The translations under genes were made by a program, and so were the position numbers. A stretch of DNA of 64,000 nucleotides from Margaritispora aquatica (taxonomy: Eukaryota; Ascomycota; Leotiomycetes; Helotiales; Discinellaceae). The stretch is taken from NCBI GenBank assembly GCA_007644065.1, contig VJWN01000019.1:372001-436000 (forward strand), written 5' to 3'. Each line of letters opens with the position of its first letter. The first letter of the stretch is position 1. Shown piece after piece: positions 34,291 to 46,675 of the stretch. The notes beneath the pieces are model-generated. The model worked only from the letters and a program-made list of their open reading frames with translations. It ran no database searches and was not told where the DNA came from.

Positions 34291-37252
34291 GGTAGAGAGA
34301 GAAGGTGAGGCACAAGACCTACCTACCTACCTACCTATTTAGTCAACTTGAATAAGAAGAAACCGTACTTCCCACGCGCTCTCTCCGTTCATACCTAGGT
34401 AAGGAAACGTAAAACGCGTGCGCGCATACGGTTCATTATCGATTGAATGTGATTTGATTTAGGCCTCAACTGCGCATGAATTTATGAGTGTGGTCTGTCT
34501 CATTAACGGTTTCTAACGACAATTTAAGGTGGGTGGATAAATGGCTAGGTAGAGGATGTGATGATCTGGGTAGATACCTACTGTACTTTACTGATCCTTC
34601 GCTGCATGCTAGGTACGTCTAAGTCTAAGTCTAAGCCCGACTGGTTGGCTGGCTGTACACCGGCTGGTGCATGATTGAAGATACTCTCATCCTCATGCTC
34701 CTCTCCTTACTCAAGCTCAATGGGTAAAGGCTGACAGCTTAAGTCCGACACAAGCGAGCAAAGCATGAGTAAGGAATTCATTCGTGGCCCCAGGTGGCTT
34801 GGCTCGTGGACTTGGTACGAATATGATGACTTACTCATCAGTCTTACCTCATTTCAGGCCTCGTGTACTGTGTGCCGTAAGTCCTCTCGGCAGCTACAAA
34901 TTTATTGAGGAATTGTGGCGTGATGCTTTGTTGTGCCTCTGTTCTTCGTCGTGTTCAAATGTCTTCACCATTTTTGACGAGACAAAGGCGAAGCTTTCAT
35001 ATGCAGACTGTATCCTGGTATCTTGGCGTCGTCAACAATAGCATTTCTTTACGTCAAGCAATACCGGTAGCATGGGCCTTGGTATGTATTTTCCGACCCC
35101 ACACTCCTATCCTCCTCGTACTTTTCTTTGTGGCTTTTAAGCCTCGATTTTCTTTTTGATCTCGGTGCTACAACATTCGTTCTTATCGGTTTACTTCAGA
35201 CCTCAATCGAAACAATCTCGCTCCCACCAAGTTACTGATGTACACATAATTTTTGGGGGAATTTTCGAAGCAGTATAGATCTCAGTCAGGAAACGAGTCT
35301 TCCTTATCTTATTGCTAGTTAGATCAATTAATTAGCATGTTTTCAATCTTCTTTCAGAGACTGCTGAGAGATTCGAATATATTTCGTTTTGTTGTTTGTT
35401 CGTCCATAGACCTCATTCCCTGCCCATCATAGTTTCGGGCTCAATTATTTCCCACATCTCTGAAATCTTGTCGAGATTCCACGAGAAAGTGTCAAGCCCG
35501 TCAGAACCAATGGTTGGTTATTGTACATGTCAAATCCAAATTGACCAGTGAGCACTTGAAGGAAGATGGTTAAGAATTCTTCCCATTCTCTCTCAAGTCT
35601 GCCATAAACAGTCATGACATAAACATGAAAGTGATTTGTGAAACTTGTTCTTGGAGGGAAGACTCGCGATCCGTGAGAGTTAGACGGAATGAAGATGAAA
35701 AGTACGGCCTATCCTTTGATGACAACTCTTTACGCCTTGAACAAATAAAGGAGCTTTTTCCGTTACCAAAATTTACTATGAAGAACAGCCTCGAGCAGCT
35801 GAATAACTCCACGGAGAACGTTGTTCACTCTACAATTCACCACTTCATCACACATACTCTCTCGCTCTCCTCCCCCTCTCCACTCGCTTCGAGGCCACAC
35901 CTCGGGCCTAGAAGTCAATCAACACCTTCTAAACCACCTACTCACTCCCATACGCCTCCAAAAGTCTAAAAAGTTCAGAGGCCCCGCGAAGACCTCCTAC
36001 ATCTTTATTCATCAGCGCGAAAGGCCCGCGAAGCCAATCATGCCGATGATTGCAAGTGCGGCCATTAAGGCCCGTGGCAGACAGAGAGGCAGACGTCTCT
36101 ACCTCGCTGCAATCCCGCGGTGTGCGGGAAGCCGATTTGTACTTCAACCCAAGGACTGTCGAGAGAATTTAATGTGGTGGTGTTTCTGTCGGTGGTTCTT
36201 TGGGTCGTAGTTTGCGGTGTGCGGTGTGCACCCTAATTCATACGGCCATCTTGTGGTCGGCCCTCGTGGGGCGGAAGGAAATGAGGGGTTTGCGTTTATG
36301 TATGATGGAGGCTTGGAGGTTTGGAGGGATGGAAGATGTGATTGGAAGGATTTTGATTGGGAGCATGTGATGTGTAAACTCTATTAGGGTGGGAGTCGGG
36401 ATGATTGGATCTTGTGCGTAGGCAGCACGGTAGCACAGGCAGTGATTGAGGAAGCAAGTGTATGGAGGTAGGTACTTATGATTGTTTTCAAAAGTACAGA
36501 AGCACATACACTCGCCAGCGTAAGACGAGACTTTATGAACGGTGAACAGGAAACCAACAAGAACTCTAGATTCTAGCTAATTCAAGAAACGGAATCTCGA
36601 AAGTTCAATATAACGATGTCATTGAAACTCAGAAAGGACAGTAAGATAAGGTTACTAATCCCCTTTTAGCATGTATGCGTAGCTCCTCTGTAAGCTTGAT
36701 TAAGAAAAGCATGTATATTGTTTTCTTTAGATCTACTAGAAGAGCTAGAGTCAGCTGTTAAATTAAATGCTCGCCGTGCGTGGCCGATATGTGTGTTAGT
36801 TATCCCATAACTGTCTGTTGGAGGAGTCTCAATTCATTCTATAAAGTTGATGTGGTGGCATGGATGGATGAATGAATGAAATTATCACCTTAATGTTACA
36901 CGAGAGAGATGGAAATTAAGTGTAGATCTTAAGCTTGGAGTTTAATGAGATGAGATGAGATGAAATCAGACAGACGAGATCAGATGAGATGGATTGGCAA
37001 AGAGACGGTTTTTGGCCTCAAACGTAATTGGTATGTGTCATCTATTTTGAAGTGTACAAAGAAAATCGTGAAATGTAGCAATTTCAAGTAGGGTATCCCC
37101 GCTCGCTTACTCGCTCGTCAAACCGAACTCCAAATGCTTTTTGTCTTCATCATCAAGCAATAGGCCGTGAGACCTCCCAGTATATAATCATGAACACCTC
37201 TATCATCAACAATCTCCTCAACCACAACTACAATCATCATCGCCACCACCTA
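34291..37252. other. Gene-free stretch, 3 kb
   Basis: A (CTAC)n tract lies just outside the transposon (34318-34337), and AGATGAGATGAGATG-type repeats lie near 36945-36990. Open frames at 34784-35159 and 35625-36210 have no recognisable features. No gene is supported. Confidence 0.5.
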
Positions 37253-38242
37253 TCACCCAAAAGCCAACCTCCGATCCTTCATCGACCTCCTCCCCCTCTC
37301 TACAACAGATAACAGCGACACCACAGCTAACACCTCAAACTCTTCTCCCAACCCTCCAAAATCGCCCTTGACATTCAGAAACCTGAACATGCCCACCACC
37401 CGACTCGGGTTCTTAGCTCGTGACGTCTGGCCCAGACCCGCGTACACGGCCACTACGTCCCCGTTTTTACACCGTACCAGCTTCAACCCGCCCGTCTCCG
37501 AGTCGTCGTCGAAGCTGCGGATGAAAGACCGCGAGGAGTTCCGCCACTCGAACCGCTCCCGTACGTGCGTCCGTGGATGCGTGGCGCTGAATGTGTATTT
37601 CTCCGTCGTGAAGATCCCGCCGGAGGAGTGCAGACGCTCGAATTGAAAGCGTGGGCGTGAGGACTCCTGCTCGGCCCAGGAGGACATGGATGTCGATGAT
37701 GAAAATGTGGAGGCTGAAGAGGAAGAGGATTTGACGGAGTTGAAATCCACAGTCGAAAAATTGGTCGCTACGGATAGCGGCGCAGGTGGGCACAGCGTCA
37801 TGTCTGTGGATGCGGTGACGGCGTGGAATTTGGCAAAACACATGATGGTTGCGTCTTTGCTGGGCCCCGAGTGGAGGATTATGTCTGGTCTTGCGGTGAC
37901 GGTGCTAGAGAGGGGGTCTTTTTGCACGGTGATGTGGAAGAGGTGTGGGGGTGCGGGGAGGGGCTTGAGGTCGTTAGGTGACGGTGCTGGAGAGCTAGGA
38001 CTGAGCAATATGTCCCCTTTGGAGCGGAAGAATGTGATGTCTCGTGGGAAGCGTGGGTATGAGGGTCTTGTGAGTGATAGTGGGACAGAGTGTGAGTATG
38101 AGTGTGACGGTGGTTGAACAGGCTGTGGTTTGTAGATGCTTGCTGGAGGACTACGGATACTGGGTGCTGAGAATGTCGAGCTACCGTCGTCGAAACCAAG
38201 GACGTCCTTCCATTTGCTTCCTGAATTTGTACGTCGAGACAT
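37253..38242 (-). CDS. Fungal protein of unknown function (tubby/LURP-like beta-rich fold possible)
   Basis: One exon, 329 residues. The open frame continues upstream to 38281, but its first ATG is at 38242 (MSRRTNSGSKWKDVLGF). An N-terminal disordered Ser/Pro-rich part of about 75 residues is followed by a beta-rich region: DITFFRSKGDILLSP, LFHITVQKD, FTTEKYTFSATHPRTHVRE, LKLVRCKNGDVVAVYAG, VGMFRFLN and FEVLAVVSLLSVVERGRR. Alternating strands with basic and aromatic residues are like the tubby-C-terminal/LURP-one-like fold found in many fungal unknowns. That is an impression, not a match. No signal peptide or membrane segment. Confidence 0.7.
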   Translation of the reverse strand: MSRRTNSGSKWKDVLGFDDGSSTFSAPSIRSPPASIYKPQPVQPPSHSYSHSVPLSLTRPSYPRFPRDITFFRSKGDILLSPSSPAPSPNDLKPLPAPPHLFHITVQKDPLSSTVTARPDIILHSGPSKDATIMCFAKFHAVTASTDMTLCPPAPLSVATNFSTVDFNSVKSSSSSASTFSSSTSMSSWAEQESSRPRFQFERLHSSGGIFTTEKYTFSATHPRTHVRERFEWRNSSRSFIRSFDDDSETGGLKLVRCKNGDVVAVYAGLGQTSRAKNPSRVVGMFRFLNVKGDFGGLGEEFEVLAVVSLLSVVERGRRSMKDRRLAFG

Positions 38243-40035
38243 GTTGAGAGATATGATATTTTGTATACGTTTAAGCTTCAAACTGTAGATACTTGATCGA
38301 GTACTTAAGTGAGAAGGAGAAGCAGTATGTTAAATCGGGGGCAGGGCTGATGATATCTGTGATATCTGTGGAGAAAACTTTCATCCGTGCCTCTTCTCTC
38401 CTTGCAGGATGCAGGATGGGACCAGGGACTTGCATCTTGCATTCAGCTCGGACTGAAACGTTGAACATTCAAAGAGGCTTTTGGTACTGACTCCTATTGG
38501 CTGTACCTCGGGAATTTTCCCCTTCACGGACCAGAAGCTGGCTGTTGCACGAGAAGACCGAGTCGGTTGGCAGCTGTCATAAACTTGCCGGGCTCGGAAG
38601 TTGGTCCCGTTACCAGGGTCAAGAGATTCGGCAGGGACTGAGGTCTCAAGGTCTCAAGGCCTCGACCAAAGGAGAAAACTCATCTCCCGGTTGTCCAAAA
38701 AGAAACAGATAGAGATACGAAGGTACTGCACAGTATACAGTATACAGTAGACAGTATACAGTATATTCGGCTTGTGCAGAATACAAAGTCACCAAGACTC
38801 TCTTGCCCATAATGAGGTCAAACTTTCAACCCGAAAATGAATAAAAAGTCGTGCGATACCAACATTCAGCCTGTAAGGAAGGAGTTTTCGCAGCCCAGAC
38901 CGTTTTGAGGAGAGGATCATACTCCAACATTTCCAGGATATGAATTGTGCTGTGCCCCTGTGCTTGATATCGGACATCACCCAAAGGAGTCGGGTAAACT
39001 TCCTCAACCAGTTTTGAGGCCGCTCAATGTACCATTTCCTCCCACTTTCCCTCGCTCCAAGCCCGATCGTGATGGCATTTGCTACCGAGTTGGAAGGTGA
39101 GAGAATAATATGTCTTCTATTAAGACTTCAGCCATCGTGATTGTTGCTCTTGATGTCCAACTTTCCGACATGCCACTGTTGGTGAGTGTCTTTGCAAATC
39201 GTTCCACCAAGAGTTTCCGATATAGATGGTCGTATAGTTGGAAAGTAAGGGTACAAGAGGCAAATAATCATATCATACTCTACATCAATCAATGCGATCT
39301 GCCGGCTTCCGATGATGGATCTCGTTGTTGGAATTGTGGAAGGTAAGAGATGTGATGGTGAAGAAGTTGAGTGGTGGTGGATATCTTGGCGTTTCAGGAT
39401 CCCGCATCAAGGCTGCATCTGCTTGCCATGGCAACAAGGAGCCACCTTAGTCCGGCATTCTTCCAGATCAAAAATTTCTGTCAGGCACGAAGACAGAGAA
39501 TCAGAAAGGAAGTTGGGTAGAAATATGTATATGGAGGAGGTACTGTAGATGCCTTGATGAGTGATATAATAAAAAGGTTATTTTGAATTCAAGAAGTTTG
39601 TATGGGAGCTCCTCCTCGATGCACAACCAAGAAAGCTGTGAGTAAAATCGCACGTGACGGTAGCGAGCGCTCCCAATCAGGAAAACCTCAAATTCATCAT
39701 TTGATTGATGAGATTTGAAGCAAAACACTGTGGTGAAGTACTTATTGTATGAGAAGTCACGCCAAAAAAAAGGGGGGGTATCTTAAAGGAGTGGGTTACC
39801 AATTCCTATCTTTTCTCTCCATGTTTGTCATGTGTTCGCTTAGAACATCCAACCTCGAGGGTACAATGCAATGTTGCAATCTTACTTTCTGTGAACATAT
39901 GAATATCATTCCAAGTTGTAGTGCAGAGAGCAACAGGACTGTACCAAATATTGTAGCTCATTCCACGATCCCAGTAATCTACGCATCTCGTCCCATCAAA
40001 AATACTCAAGCTTGCCCGTGCATTTCCACACCTGA
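38243..40035. other. Intergenic, 1.8 kb
   Basis: Holds a short tandem repeat of ACAGTAT units at about 38730-38765. Several short frames lack any coding signature. No gene is supported. Confidence 0.5.
38730..38765 (+). repeat. Tandem ACAGTAT repeat
   Basis: About five imperfect 7-8 base units (ACAGTATACAGTATACAGTA and onward). Confidence 0.7.
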
Positions 40036-43000
40036 TCAAGCAGGGCAAGACCTCTTCAAAACCGCCTGCAAATCCCCATTTAGATTCTTGAACTTTGTCC
40101 CAATCTTCATCAAATCACCATCACTTATTCCTCTCCTCGTAGTCGCTAACCCCTTAAAATCATCCTCCTTCCTGCCTACACCACCCGTCAACGCCGCTAA
40201 GATATCCATTGGCGCATTCTCCGGATGATCAATAATATCCTTGATCGTCAATCCTAGCCCACCACCCGCGGCAATGATAGTGAAAATCCCATCCAAAGCT
40301 CTGATTTCCGGCGTGAAGAAGTCGAGGAACGGGACGAAGATGAATAGGATCCCCAGGATCTGGAGAGCGAGCTCGATCTTGGCGGCTTTGGAGGCGGCTT
40401 GTCCGATTCGCTTCACTTCTGCCATTTCTGCGATAGCTTGCACGATCATGAGAACGGGGAGGGAGAGTGTTTGAACGATATCGTCTGTGGGTCCGAACCA
40501 AGAAGCGCAGTCTAGGTCGAGCTTGCGAGCGATGATGGTGGATTGGAGGATTTTGATGTTGGGCATGGCTTTTGTGATGAGCTCTTTGGGATTGGAGACC
40601 TATGATCGTTGTGTTAGCTTTGGGAGATAGGATTTGGAATTGGAAGCGGGATAACTCACCGTGACGTTGTCGGACATGGGAACGCCAATGTTGTCGATAT
40701 TTATGGCATCACAGCGCTTATATAGATCTGGCCTTCCATTACCTGGTACATCAGTACAGGGAACATTGTTACTTATGGTGCCGAATTTGACCCAGCTCTT
40801 GGGGATTCCGTATGTCGATGCAAGTTCAGCAAAAAAGCCAGTTTCGTTGGTGAGAGTATATGTCAATGAATATTCGTTGATGTAAAAGTACTGATTCCAT
40901 GGAGGCTTTGAAGCAGCATGTCAGCTTTGTAACAACTATAGCTCGTTTGTGTGAGGTTCGATGAACGGCCGAGAGAATAACTTACCGGACATGGATTGTA
41001 GTAAATGGGAGTCGGCTGCCCGGCAGTCTCGACGAATTTGCACGAGAAGTACTTGTTTCCAGGTCCGCCAGCAAGTTCATCTGGAGTGGAGTGCGCCATG
41101 AATTTCGCGAGCGCTTCTGGCACCATCTCCTTGGTATACTTGACATAATCGTCAAAAACACCGTCATAGCCTGAGTTGGCCGAAGAGTAATTGGCGAGGG
41201 CAGAGTCGAGCAGATTCCCGAGAACTCCTAATGCGTAGTAATCAGCGCACTACAAGAGAGTCACATTAGCGAAGTTCTATGATATGTAGTTTATAGCAGC
41301 CAGCTGCCCAAATCGTGTGGGGTTCGTATGACTTGGGATGTTACCGTAGGGCAGAATGAGCGACCATGAAGGGAATACGTACAATTTCGGGAAACGTCCC
41401 AGCAGCAGCAGCAAGCGCCTCAATGGTCTGAAAATCACGGGTGAAGTCACAAGCTCGCGGTGACAAGCACTCCGCTGAGAAATCATCGTCGTCGCACAGA
41501 ACAGACATATCTTCGGTGGAGGAATCGTCGAGATAAGCTCCCAAGATGCTCCAGTAAGGATGGCCAATTGCTTGAGTGTTATTGAGCGCATAGATTACAC
41601 TTCCGGTCTCAGTTTCTGATATCATTTCTACTGAGCCACTGGGAAACGCGTGTTAGCAATTTTATGATTCGGCGAGAAAGGCCTCTTGAGTTCATGGACA
41701 TGAATGAAAAAGGCAACTTACATGGTAACAAGATTCCAAATAAGCAACTGACTATTCCCACCCTGATTACTTACCAACCTTTGCTGACAATCTTGCGAAT
41801 CGACACAAGCCTGCGACGCCTCATAGTTATCAAACCACGAATATAGCCCAGCACCCGCAATCGTCAAATTAGTTGTCGCACCAATCATAACCGCCCAACT
41901 AAAGTCGCATAGTAGAGAGCCAGCCGTACATGTCGGATCTGGGAAAATAGGGTCGTTGTTGAAGATCCCGATAGAGGTGTCGAATCCAGCAGGCGATTTG
42001 GTCCCAGGAGTGTATTGGAAGTACGGTGATTCGGTCTGTATCATACCAGCCCAAGTGTTGGTCGAGCCGAAGAAGTTGTATTGATAGAGAATGGCATGCT
42101 CGGATGCTGTACCTAGGAACCACTGAGGGTATGTTAGTAAGTGGTGTCATAAAGTAGTGTACAGGAAGTAAGCCTGGGAACAATTAAGCGAGAGTAGATC
42201 CTGGAAAGTGACGATGTGAATGTCATGCTCTTACTGTTGGTCCTTGAGACTCGACTAAGATACCTCGCGCTACAGCGACTGAGATCATGGTATTCTTGGC
42301 ATCATCTAGGTCGTGGTCGGCAATCCAAGCCCTGTTTGCTGTCAGTATACCTCACATGACGTGAAGACTCAGCAATGGATGCATACCACATGTTCTCGAA
42401 GTAACCTGACCCTCCAGACGTGATGTGCAGCATCATCGAAGCAGCCATGCAACCACTGACGCTCGCAACAGTCTTAGGACAATTGGCAACCTTGCAAAAG
42501 CTTGAGTTAGCATAGTCACTTATCTCTTATTGGCATCGTCCTTGGGTGCTGAGCAGCAAACGTACCTGGAGTTTCGTCCCAATCGCCCCCCCAACTCTAA
42601 AGCGCGTATCCCATAGTGCCACAGAGCCCTGAGACTCAGGTGCCATGTTCCATTCCACCATTACTAGACCAGGGAGGTTTCCCACAGACGCGAATAGCAT
42701 ATCTGAGATTTCGACGGAGCCTACACTGCCTTCGCTGCCAACTCTTAGCATGACATGTGGGTCGTTCATATCTGCGAAATAGCTGCCAGAGGCAACGAGT
42801 TGCGACCATACTTCTCCTGTGATTCGGGTTCCTGGGTGAATTACGAGGGTGGCTGTTGGGTGAGAAGTTTGTTGTTAGTTTCGTGTTTTCTTAGAATTGG
42901 TAGGGGTAAGTGTGCTTCACAGGCGGGAAGTGTTTTGTTCTAGACCACAGATAGAGAGTCGTGCGAGGCAAAAGAAGGAAAATTTACCTGTAACCATATA

Positions 43001-45782
43001 AGATCCTGCGGGGAAATAGATCAAGTTTGTTTTGGTTGCCAACTGCAATGCCGACCCTATTGCAGCAGTATCGTCGGTGACACCGTCTCCCCTGTTTGGA
43101 TCATCAGTATATATATCAAATAAGTGCATGAGAGATAAGGCAACTAGACCTAGCTTCTGTAGTAGAGAGAAAGTCTTCAACACTCATGTTGCAAATCGGA
43201 CTGCGGGAGACATCGCAATGAAAACATGGGAATGAACTTACTTAGCGCCATGATCTTTCACATTAACAATATTCGCAATAGCAATATCCTGATACTGCGG
43301 TCGACTCCTATAGAAATATCCATCACGGGCGTACTTATTCGAGTTCCCCGTTAAACTGCGATCTGGATGCTGAACAGCCACCGAATACATGCCATAATTC
43401 GCGCCATCAGCCTCAACATTGCCGATGATAATGAAGTCTACTGCTTTGGCAGGGATGGCAAGCACGTTTCCATCTGAGAATCCGACCATAGTCGTCACGC
43501 CTGTGACGCCGATGTTGTCGAGCACGATGACGCTAGATTTTAGAACGGTAGCGGCAGGGTGATTGGCATAGATGGCGGTGCCGACGTTGCTGAAGAAGGT
43601 GTCCATTACATATATCGAGCCTGCTTGCTGCCCCGCTGTAGCTTCGGGATTGATACTGTGGAGAAGCGTGTTAGTATGGTGGCAGGTGTTTAGACACACT
43701 GTTGCTGGCAATAGCTTACACTTGTATCCCGATAGGAGTGTCGCTGATGAATAGTCCTGACCAGGTCCATCCCCAGTCCCACTTTGCGAAGTTAGCATAC
43801 TTGTCAAAATCCATAAAGCCTGTGCTTTAAACTCGTGAATCCTTACGAGTAACACAATACTAGCTTTAGTCTGTCGAAAGAACTCAAACCCTCTGACAGT
43901 ATACTGCTGATTTCCTCCATCTATCGCAAAAAGTCAGTTTGGTATGCCTCAACTTCCAGATAAACACTTACAAAGTCCATAAGCACCACCAAAGAAAGCG
44001 CAGTCGCCCATGAAGCCAGAACTGCCATTTTCTGTAAACATTCCCATAGAAGTTGTTGCTTTATCTTCAGAAGCATAGATATAGCAGTTCATAAGTGAGG
44101 TTGCTTGCGCCACTTGCCAGTGCAGGCCTGCCACCTTTGCGGTAGTGGTGTCTGCGACATCGATGATGACTACGAATCTATTGTCAGCAACCTAGATAGC
44201 ACAATTTGAGCTGCTTCGGTGGCTAGGAGGAAGACTTACAGTTGCGCACTTGACGGAAGAAATTCGATTGCTATGTTGTGCTATTAGCAACATGTATAAG
44301 GCTAAGGCTTTGATTTCTTCACGTTAATATACCACTGTCCACCATTACCACCTTCTTCATAAACATCAGTTTCAATTGCTCCGAGGCCAATGAAAAGCTT
44401 AGATGTCTTTATGATGGGTAGGTCGTTGGGATTGCCGACCAGTTGCGCATAATAGTATGCTACTATTGGACTTGAAATGAGATATGTTCCTCTGTGTGTT
44501 GTTCACATCAGCGCTTTATTCTTAATAGTTCTCGTCAAGTGTCTCTTTATTGTCGTGGCGAGACCGGAGAGCTCGCGTAAGGCTGTTGGGGTAAATTTTG
44601 AGAGGAAGAATGACTCACGGCGGGAAATATATCAATGTCCCTTTGATTGAAGATGATAGGCAGTTTCTACCACAGTTTCCGCCGTATGCTCTGGATTGAG
44701 AGTCAGAATGGGTCTCCACGCAGTTTTCGAGGTATTGATGTAAAGATGTATGAAGTATGGATTGTCAAAGAAGGGAAATGCTCACATTGCTGCATTGACT
44801 ATAGAATCACTTTGTTAGCAGAGATGCTTTCAAGCTGAGGATTTGTGGTTGGAAAATTTGGCGGAACTATTGTGGAGGTAGAGCAATTGGAAGCTCGTTG
44901 CCAACCATGAATCTCTGAAGCAACACACTTACTAGCGGCTGTATCATCTTTAAGACCATCGCCCTTTGCTCCTCCAGCAAATCTTGTATCTGTAACATCA
45001 CGATACACCTGAAAATTGTCAGTATTAGAGTGAGGTTTCTCGCAGAACGTTGTACCAGCCAGGATGAATTTGCACCCCTTTTCGTCAAGATTCATGTTAG
45101 CGTTCGCCTACTTTATCACACAAAGGTCTCGATTATCACATACATAGGAGCAAGACCATTGTGTTTCATAGACTTCGAACCAAGCCAATAGTCCGTTGAA
45201 GCTCGCTTGATACTTTCTGGAGATGAAGAATCGTCAAATCTTGGCAGCACTTTTGGCTGTCGGTAAACACGATGTACTAATACATGTTAGTCAACTTGAC
45301 AATATCTTCTTCCACAAATACAACAATGCTGCAGTTAAAATCTTGTTGGTCAAAAATATGAGGGACTTACGAGTTCCATTCGCAGCTTTTTGAGATGCAG
45401 TGTGTTCAGCGAGCAAAGCTGCAGCCTCCCTCACATTTTCGAGAGATGGCGGAGAAGGTTCAGTTTCGCGCTTTTCTTTTCTGAAAGCTATAGCTTCATC
45501 TGAGTTGCTGAAGTAATGCTTGTGAAGTCTTGGATTCGCGACACGGAAAGTGTTATATGCACCCTGTTGCGCGACAGCAGCGGCAACAATTTTCTCGGCC
45601 TCGAGGATAGCGGAAGAGGACATATTTGTAGCTGTTTGCGCTGTTGATGAGGCATTTTGACGCTTGTAGAGATGGGCATTTTCAAGCGCCCGTCTTTGAT
45701 GCCTTAAATATGTTGGTGGCGTGAATGTCTCTGAGCCAAAGACAAGTGTGAGAAGTGTGAAGATTATGATATAACAATGCAT
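40036..45782 (-). CDS. Secreted GH55 beta-1,3-glucanase-like protein with extra C-terminal region
   Basis: I assembled 21 exons in one frame (1332 residues). From the start they are 45371-45782, 45144-45276, 45056-45077, 44933-45008, 44786-44798, 44619-44690, 44323-44491, 44240-44270, 43972-44169, 43847-43920, 43720-43781, 43242-43655, 42988-43091, 42566-42852, 42387-42490, 42235-42331, 41722-42122, 41383-41638, 40986-41249, 40660-40905 and 40036-40599. A signal peptide (MHCYIIIFTLLTLVFGS) supports the ATG at 45782; 45809 and 45830 are alternatives. Two GH55 beta-helix starts are seen: GAKGDGLKDDTAAINAAIA (near 200) and HGAKGDGVTDDTAAIGSAL (near 560). Between and after them lie GTLIYFPPGTYLISSPI, GNQQYTVRGFEF and WDWGWTWSG. 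The GH55 part ends near 905 (GAGLYSWFDNYE). GH55 enzymes cut fungal-wall beta-1,3-glucan. The last about 370 residues resemble the tail of killer-toxin-like GH18 chitinases. Confidence 0.88.
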
Positions 45783-46675
45783 CTTCGATGTTAGTGAGAA
45801 CAAAATCATGTTTTTGTTGTGTACAAGCATATAATCGACAAGAAGTCACTGTGACAATGTTTAGAAGCTTTAGAAAGAAAAGGGGAAGGAAGAAATATCA
45901 TGGAATTTTGCAATGTGCTCAATAAATTCTAAGAGAATGTGTTGTCGAAGGAGAGAGCACTCAAATGTTTGGCTCTGTCAGGGAAAACATGGTTGACACT
46001 TTGAGGATACTCAAGCTTCCTCATCGAGGCTATCATGCAGCAAAGATCCGAGTCCATAATATTCTGGTAGCAAAACGCCAGGCTCACATCATCCAATTTA
46101 GCACTCTCTCTGACGCGAGCAAATGGATTTACTTGAAAATCCACATCTTGCAGCAAATCAATTTGAATGATTGGGGCTGGATCTTACTTTTGGCTGACTT
46201 TAGCCATTGAGCCAAAGTAGGTCTGGAATATGTAGAGCGGTGATGGTCTGCGCAAGGATATTTGCTGGGGTGGCGACGACTGTAGTTACAAGGATTGACA
46301 ATGCTTGTAACCTTCTCCGAACCCGAACGAGAGTTTGATATTCGCTGGCAAAGTAACTCTTCCTGTCAGTCTTTGGTTTCACAAACTTTATTTTCTCGTC
46401 TGACGCTCAGCACTACTACAAAGTCAGAGAAGCTACTGATGATGCTGCTTTAAAAGAAAAATATTATGAATACTTAAGCGAGGCACCCTTGAGCACCTAC
46501 TATCTTGGCAGTTGACAGTATCAACAGGATTCCCACGAGATATCGATGATTGCTCAGCTCAATTCTAGTCTCTCTTATCGAATATTCAGTAAGATTTTGT
46601 GAACAACTCTACATATACTACTTCAATTCTCAACGCTAATTGTCATAAGTTTGGTCATCCTTCAATATCTGCACA
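45783..46675. other. Divergent intergenic region of GH55 and repeat-protein genes
   Basis: About 890 bases separating two secreted-protein genes read outward. No coding signal was seen; it probably holds both promoters. Confidence 0.5.

Noticed and set aside
35625..36210. Overlapping plus-strand frames
   Set aside because: Low-complexity, no conserved features, no clear start context or intron signals.
37686..38117. Plus-strand frame opposite the 37253-38242 gene
   Set aside because: Antisense shadow. The minus-strand frame is longer, uninterrupted and more protein-like.
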